Shown here: piece after piece, positions 61,387 through 64,000 of the stretch
Layout of the letters: each line of letters opens with the position of its first letter
Numbering within the stretch: position 1 is the first letter of the stretch
Source: Leeuwenhoekiella parthenopeia
Lineage (GTDB): Bacteria; Bacteroidota; Bacteroidia; Flavobacteriales; Flavobacteriaceae
Assembly: GCF_020782115.1 (NCBI RefSeq)
Contig: NZ_JAJGMW010000017.1
Span: 1 to 64,000, forward strand
DNA: 64,000 nt
Direction: 5' to 3'
Notes under the pieces: model-generated
Databases searched by the model: none
What the model was told of the DNA's origin: nothing
The model's input: only the letters and a program-made list of their open reading frames with translations
Translations under genes and position numbers: made by a program

Positions 61387-63645
61387 ATGATTCTTAAACC
61401 GAAATACCAATCTGTCTTAAAGCTTGCCTGTTGCCTTTTTATACTTGCAGGGCTTAACTCCTGTAAAAAAGAAAAAGAAGCAGAAATTCAGGCTCAGGAA
61501 GAAACGCCCTACACGAGTCTCTTAAAACGGGTGGTACCCGAGTATGCAGACCAATTTAGTATTGATTCGCTACCCGGTGCCGGCGATCAGGCTTTTGAAA
61601 TTGCAGCTCAGGAAGGTAAAATCAGTTTGAAGGGAAATAACGGCGTGGCTATTGCTTCGGCCCTGTATTATTATATCAAAGAGTATGCTCACGGGCAGAT
61701 TACCTGGAATGGCACCAACCTCAACTTCCCGGAAACCCTGCCCCTGCCTGAACAACCGGTACGCAAAGAATCGCCTTACGAGTACCGCTATTACCTCAAC
61801 TACTGCACCTTCAACTACTCGATGAGCTGGTGGAACTGGGAACGCTGGGAAAAGGAAATCGACTGGATGGCGCTTCACGGTATCAATATGCCTTTAGCCA
61901 TAACCGGTGAAGAATACATTTGGGACGAAGTTTACAAGTCGTACGGCTTTACCGATGAAGACCTCAACGACTTTTTCAGCGGTCCTTCGTATTTCTCCTG
62001 GTTTTGGATGGGAAATCTGGACGGCTGGGGCGGCCCGCTTCCGCAAAGCTGGAAAGAAAGCCATCGCGATCTGCAGAAAAAGATTTTGCAGCGCTCACGC
62101 GAACTGGGAATGAAGCCCGTGCTTCCGGCGTTTACCGGTCACGTTCCGGCTTCCTTCAAAAAATTCTTCCCCGATGCCAACCTTAAAAAGACCAACTGGG
62201 GCAATGATTTTGGCGACACCTACATCCTGGATGCAGGCGATCCGCTTTTCGCAGAAATAGGAAAACGCTTTTTAGAAAAACAGGAAGAAGTTTTTGGCAC
62301 AGACCACCTCTACACGGCAGATACGTTTAACGAAAATGAGCCGCCTTTAGACGATCCGCAGTATTTGGGTGAGTTGAGCGAAAAGATTTTTGAAGGCATG
62401 AAAGCCGCAGATCCCGAGGCAATCTGGGTGATGCAGGGCTGGTTGTTTTACAGTCACAAAGACTTTTGGAAAACCCCTCAAATCAAAGGTTTGCTCAGCA
62501 CCGTGCCCGATGATCGTATGATCATTCTCGATCTGGCTACCGAAATTGAACCGGTCTGGAAACAAACCGAAGCTTTCTACGGCAAACAATGGATCTGGAA
62601 TATGCTGCACAATTTTGGCGGAAACATCAGCATGTTTGGCCGCATCGAGACTGTGGCACAGGAACCCGCAAAAGCTTTAAACGACAGCACTTCGGGCAAT
62701 TTAAAAGGAATAGGTCTTACGATGGAAGCCATAGAACAAAACCCGGTGCTTTACGAACTGATGACCGATAATACCTGGCGCGACGCACCTATTGAGCTCA
62801 AGCCCTGGCTGAAGCAGTACACCCGCAACCGTTATGGTGCGGTAAACGACAGCATCATCAAAGCCTGGGATATTCTGGTAGAAACGGCTTACAACGGCAC
62901 AACGATACGCGATGGTGCCGAGTCTATCATCGCTGCGCGTCCTACTTTTGAGGGCTACCGCCGCTGGGCACGCACCAAGATGAATTATGATCAGCTTGAC
63001 CTGCTGCCCGCCTGGGATTTGTTTATTGGCGCAAGTGATACCTTTAAAAATGCTGATGGTTTTGAGTACGATCTGGTTGATCTTACCCGTCAGGTGCTTG
63101 CCAACTATGCGCTGCCCGTGCAGCAACAAATGGCGATAGCCTATCGCAACAACGATAAGGAAGCTTTTAAAAAGCACAGCGAAGAATTGTTGACGCTCAT
63201 CAGCGATTTAGATCAATTGCTCGCTACGCGAAAAGACTTCCTGCTGGGGCCCTGGATTGCTGATGCACGAAGCTGGGGCACCACACCTGAAGAAAAAGCC
63301 CTTTACGAGCGCAATGCGCGCGACCTCATCACGCTTTGGGGCGGTCCTGACAATCCCCTGCACGAGTATTCCTGCCGCCAATGGAGCGGGGTGCTTAATG
63401 ATTTTTACAAACCACGCTGGCAACAATTCATCACCGATGTTCAAGCCGAATGGGGCAATTTTGATCAGGAAGCTTTTGATGAAAAAATCAAACAATGGGA
63501 ATGGGAATGGGTCAACAAAGAAGAATCGTATCCCACTGAGGCCAGCGGTGACGCTTACCAAATAGCAAAAGCACTTCACACCAAATACCGAAGCAAAATC
63601 ACCCCGATCACGAAGATCATGCCGCCTATTGACTACAACTATTAA
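61387..63645 (+). CDS. GH89 alpha-N-acetylglucosaminidase, lipoprotein
   Basis: 752 residues. Lipoprotein signal with Cys26 (LFILAGLNSCKKEKE), so exported and anchored. N-terminal small domain (about 40-120), then the NAGLU barrel: YRYYLNYCTFNYSMSWWNWE, WMALHGINMPLAITGEEYIW, FWMGNLDGWGGPLP, and YTADTFNENEPPLDDP with the catalytic Glu residues near 316-318, then WVMQGWLF and WIWNMLHNFGGNISMFGR. A helical C-terminal domain follows to the end. GH89 enzymes remove terminal alpha-linked GlcNAc, as lysosomal NAGLU does from heparan sulphate. It lies 21 bases after MIOX and 9 bases before an HGSNAT-like gene. Confidence 0.95.
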   Translation: MILKPKYQSVLKLACCLFILAGLNSCKKEKEAEIQAQEETPYTSLLKRVVPEYADQFSIDSLPGAGDQAFEIAAQEGKISLKGNNGVAIASALYYYIKEYAHGQITWNGTNLNFPETLPLPEQPVRKESPYEYRYYLNYCTFNYSMSWWNWERWEKEIDWMALHGINMPLAITGEEYIWDEVYKSYGFTDEDLNDFFSGPSYFSWFWMGNLDGWGGPLPQSWKESHRDLQKKILQRSRELGMKPVLPAFTGHVPASFKKFFPDANLKKTNWGNDFGDTYILDAGDPLFAEIGKRFLEKQEEVFGTDHLYTADTFNENEPPLDDPQYLGELSEKIFEGMKAADPEAIWVMQGWLFYSHKDFWKTPQIKGLLSTVPDDRMIILDLATEIEPVWKQTEAFYGKQWIWNMLHNFGGNISMFGRIETVAQEPAKALNDSTSGNLKGIGLTMEAIEQNPVLYELMTDNTWRDAPIELKPWLKQYTRNRYGAVNDSIIKAWDILVETAYNGTTIRDGAESIIAARPTFEGYRRWARTKMNYDQLDLLPAWDLFIGASDTFKNADGFEYDLVDLTRQVLANYALPVQQQMAIAYRNNDKEAFKKHSEELLTLISDLDQLLATRKDFLLGPWIADARSWGTTPEEKALYERNARDLITLWGGPDNPLHEYSCRQWSGVLNDFYKPRWQQFITDVQAEWGNFDQEAFDEKIKQWEWEWVNKEESYPTEASGDAYQIAKALHTKYRSKITPITKIMPPIDYNY

Positions 63646-63654
63646 CCGCTGCTT

Positions 63655-64000
63655 ATGACCGTAAAAACTTCAGAACGCTTTTTATCGCTCGACGTATTCA
63701 GAGGGCTTACCATCGCCCTGATGATTTTGGTAAACACGCCGGGTACCGGTGCGGAGATGTACCCCTATCTGGTGCACGCGCAATGGTTTGGGTTTACACT
63801 GGCAGATTTAGTCTTCCCTTCATTTCTATTCGCCGTGGGTAATGCGATGAGCTTCTCGATGCGCCGCTTTCAGGAGGCTGTACCTGCAGATTTCTGGAAA
63901 AAAGTACTGAAGCGTACTGCAATTATCTTTCTGTTGGGATTCCTGATGTATTGGTTTCCCTTTTTTGAATTCAATGACGGGCAACTGCAGTTATCCCCAT
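63655..64000 (+). CDS. HGSNAT-like membrane acyltransferase (DUF5009 type), N-terminus (partial)
   Basis: The first 115 codons; the gene runs off the right edge. The start SERFLSLDVFRGLTIALMIL then VNTPGTG, the segment GFTLADLVFPSFLFAVGNAM, and a further helix LKRTAIIFLLGFLMYW are those of the bacterial homologues of heparan-alpha-glucosaminide N-acetyltransferase, a multi-spanning membrane enzyme. The human enzyme puts an acetyl group on terminal alpha-glucosamine so that NAGLU (GH89) can remove it. Here the GH89 gene ends 9 bases before. The same division of work is tempting, but the acetyl transfer by bacterial members is not proved to my knowledge. Confidence 0.82.
   Translation, partial: MTVKTSERFLSLDVFRGLTIALMILVNTPGTGAEMYPYLVHAQWFGFTLADLVFPSFLFAVGNAMSFSMRRFQEAVPADFWKKVLKRTAIIFLLGFLMYWFPFFEFNDGQLQLSP

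Overview
The window looks like a chromosome segment of a carbohydrate-degrading member of the Flavobacteriaceae (Bacteroidota). Support comes from three SusC/SusD pairs, a hybrid two-component system, many lipoprotein signal peptides, promoters of the TAnnTTTG type and family-typical intergenic repeats. The genus cannot be told from the sequence. No rRNA, tRNA or CRISPR array was seen.

Left edge (1-5039): the start of an IS3-type element has cut an AAA/OLD-like ATPase gene. Then come an XRE regulator, a HEPN-domain protein with a small overlapping partner gene, and about 2.3 kb without genes. That stretch is packed with structured repeats: four copies of a cruciform element and two copies of a second element, several with long hairpins.

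Region 2 (5040-39320) is a large glucuronoxylan locus. It holds an orphan VCBS/UnbV lipoprotein, a LacI regulator, and an operon of GH67 alpha-glucuronidase, SDR oxidoreductase, mannonate dehydratase and GH115 alpha-glucuronidase. A hybrid two-component regulator follows. On the minus strand are two units: two SusC/SusD pairs with a surface glycan-binding lipoprotein and a CBM-interrupted GH10 xylanase, and GH10-GH43-GH43-CE15. Together they would bind xylan, cut it, remove (4-O-methyl)glucuronate and arabinose branches and lignin esters, import the fragments, and pass the glucuronate branch toward 2-keto-3-deoxygluconate. Shared AATCGATT-core palindromes link the GH67 operon, the second GH10 operon and possibly the first SusC gene to the LacI protein. 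A 21-bp-spaced direct repeat upstream of the first SusC gene is a candidate site for the hybrid regulator.

Region 3 (39928-50947) is a complete non-phosphorylative L-fucose pathway in two divergent arms. The minus arm has fucosidase GH29, Zn-dehydrogenase, lactonase, L-fucose dehydrogenase, FucP permease and a RhaM-type mutarotase. The plus arm has two AraC regulators, L-fuconate dehydratase, an SDR and an FAH-family hydrolase. The predicted end products are pyruvate and lactate.

Region 4 (51210-64000, runs off the edge) is a less familiar locus: SusC/SusD, a FadR-type regulator with a matching palindrome at two promoters, a GH28-like enzyme without signal peptide and with altered active-site motifs, a sodium/solute symporter, myo-inositol oxygenase, GH89 alpha-N-acetylglucosaminidase and the start of an HGSNAT-like acyltransferase. 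I infer that it may degrade a glycan containing alpha-GlcN(Ac), a uronic acid and inositol, such as the headgroup of glycosyl inositol phosphorylceramides or a GPI-type glycan. This is the most interesting candidate system in the window.
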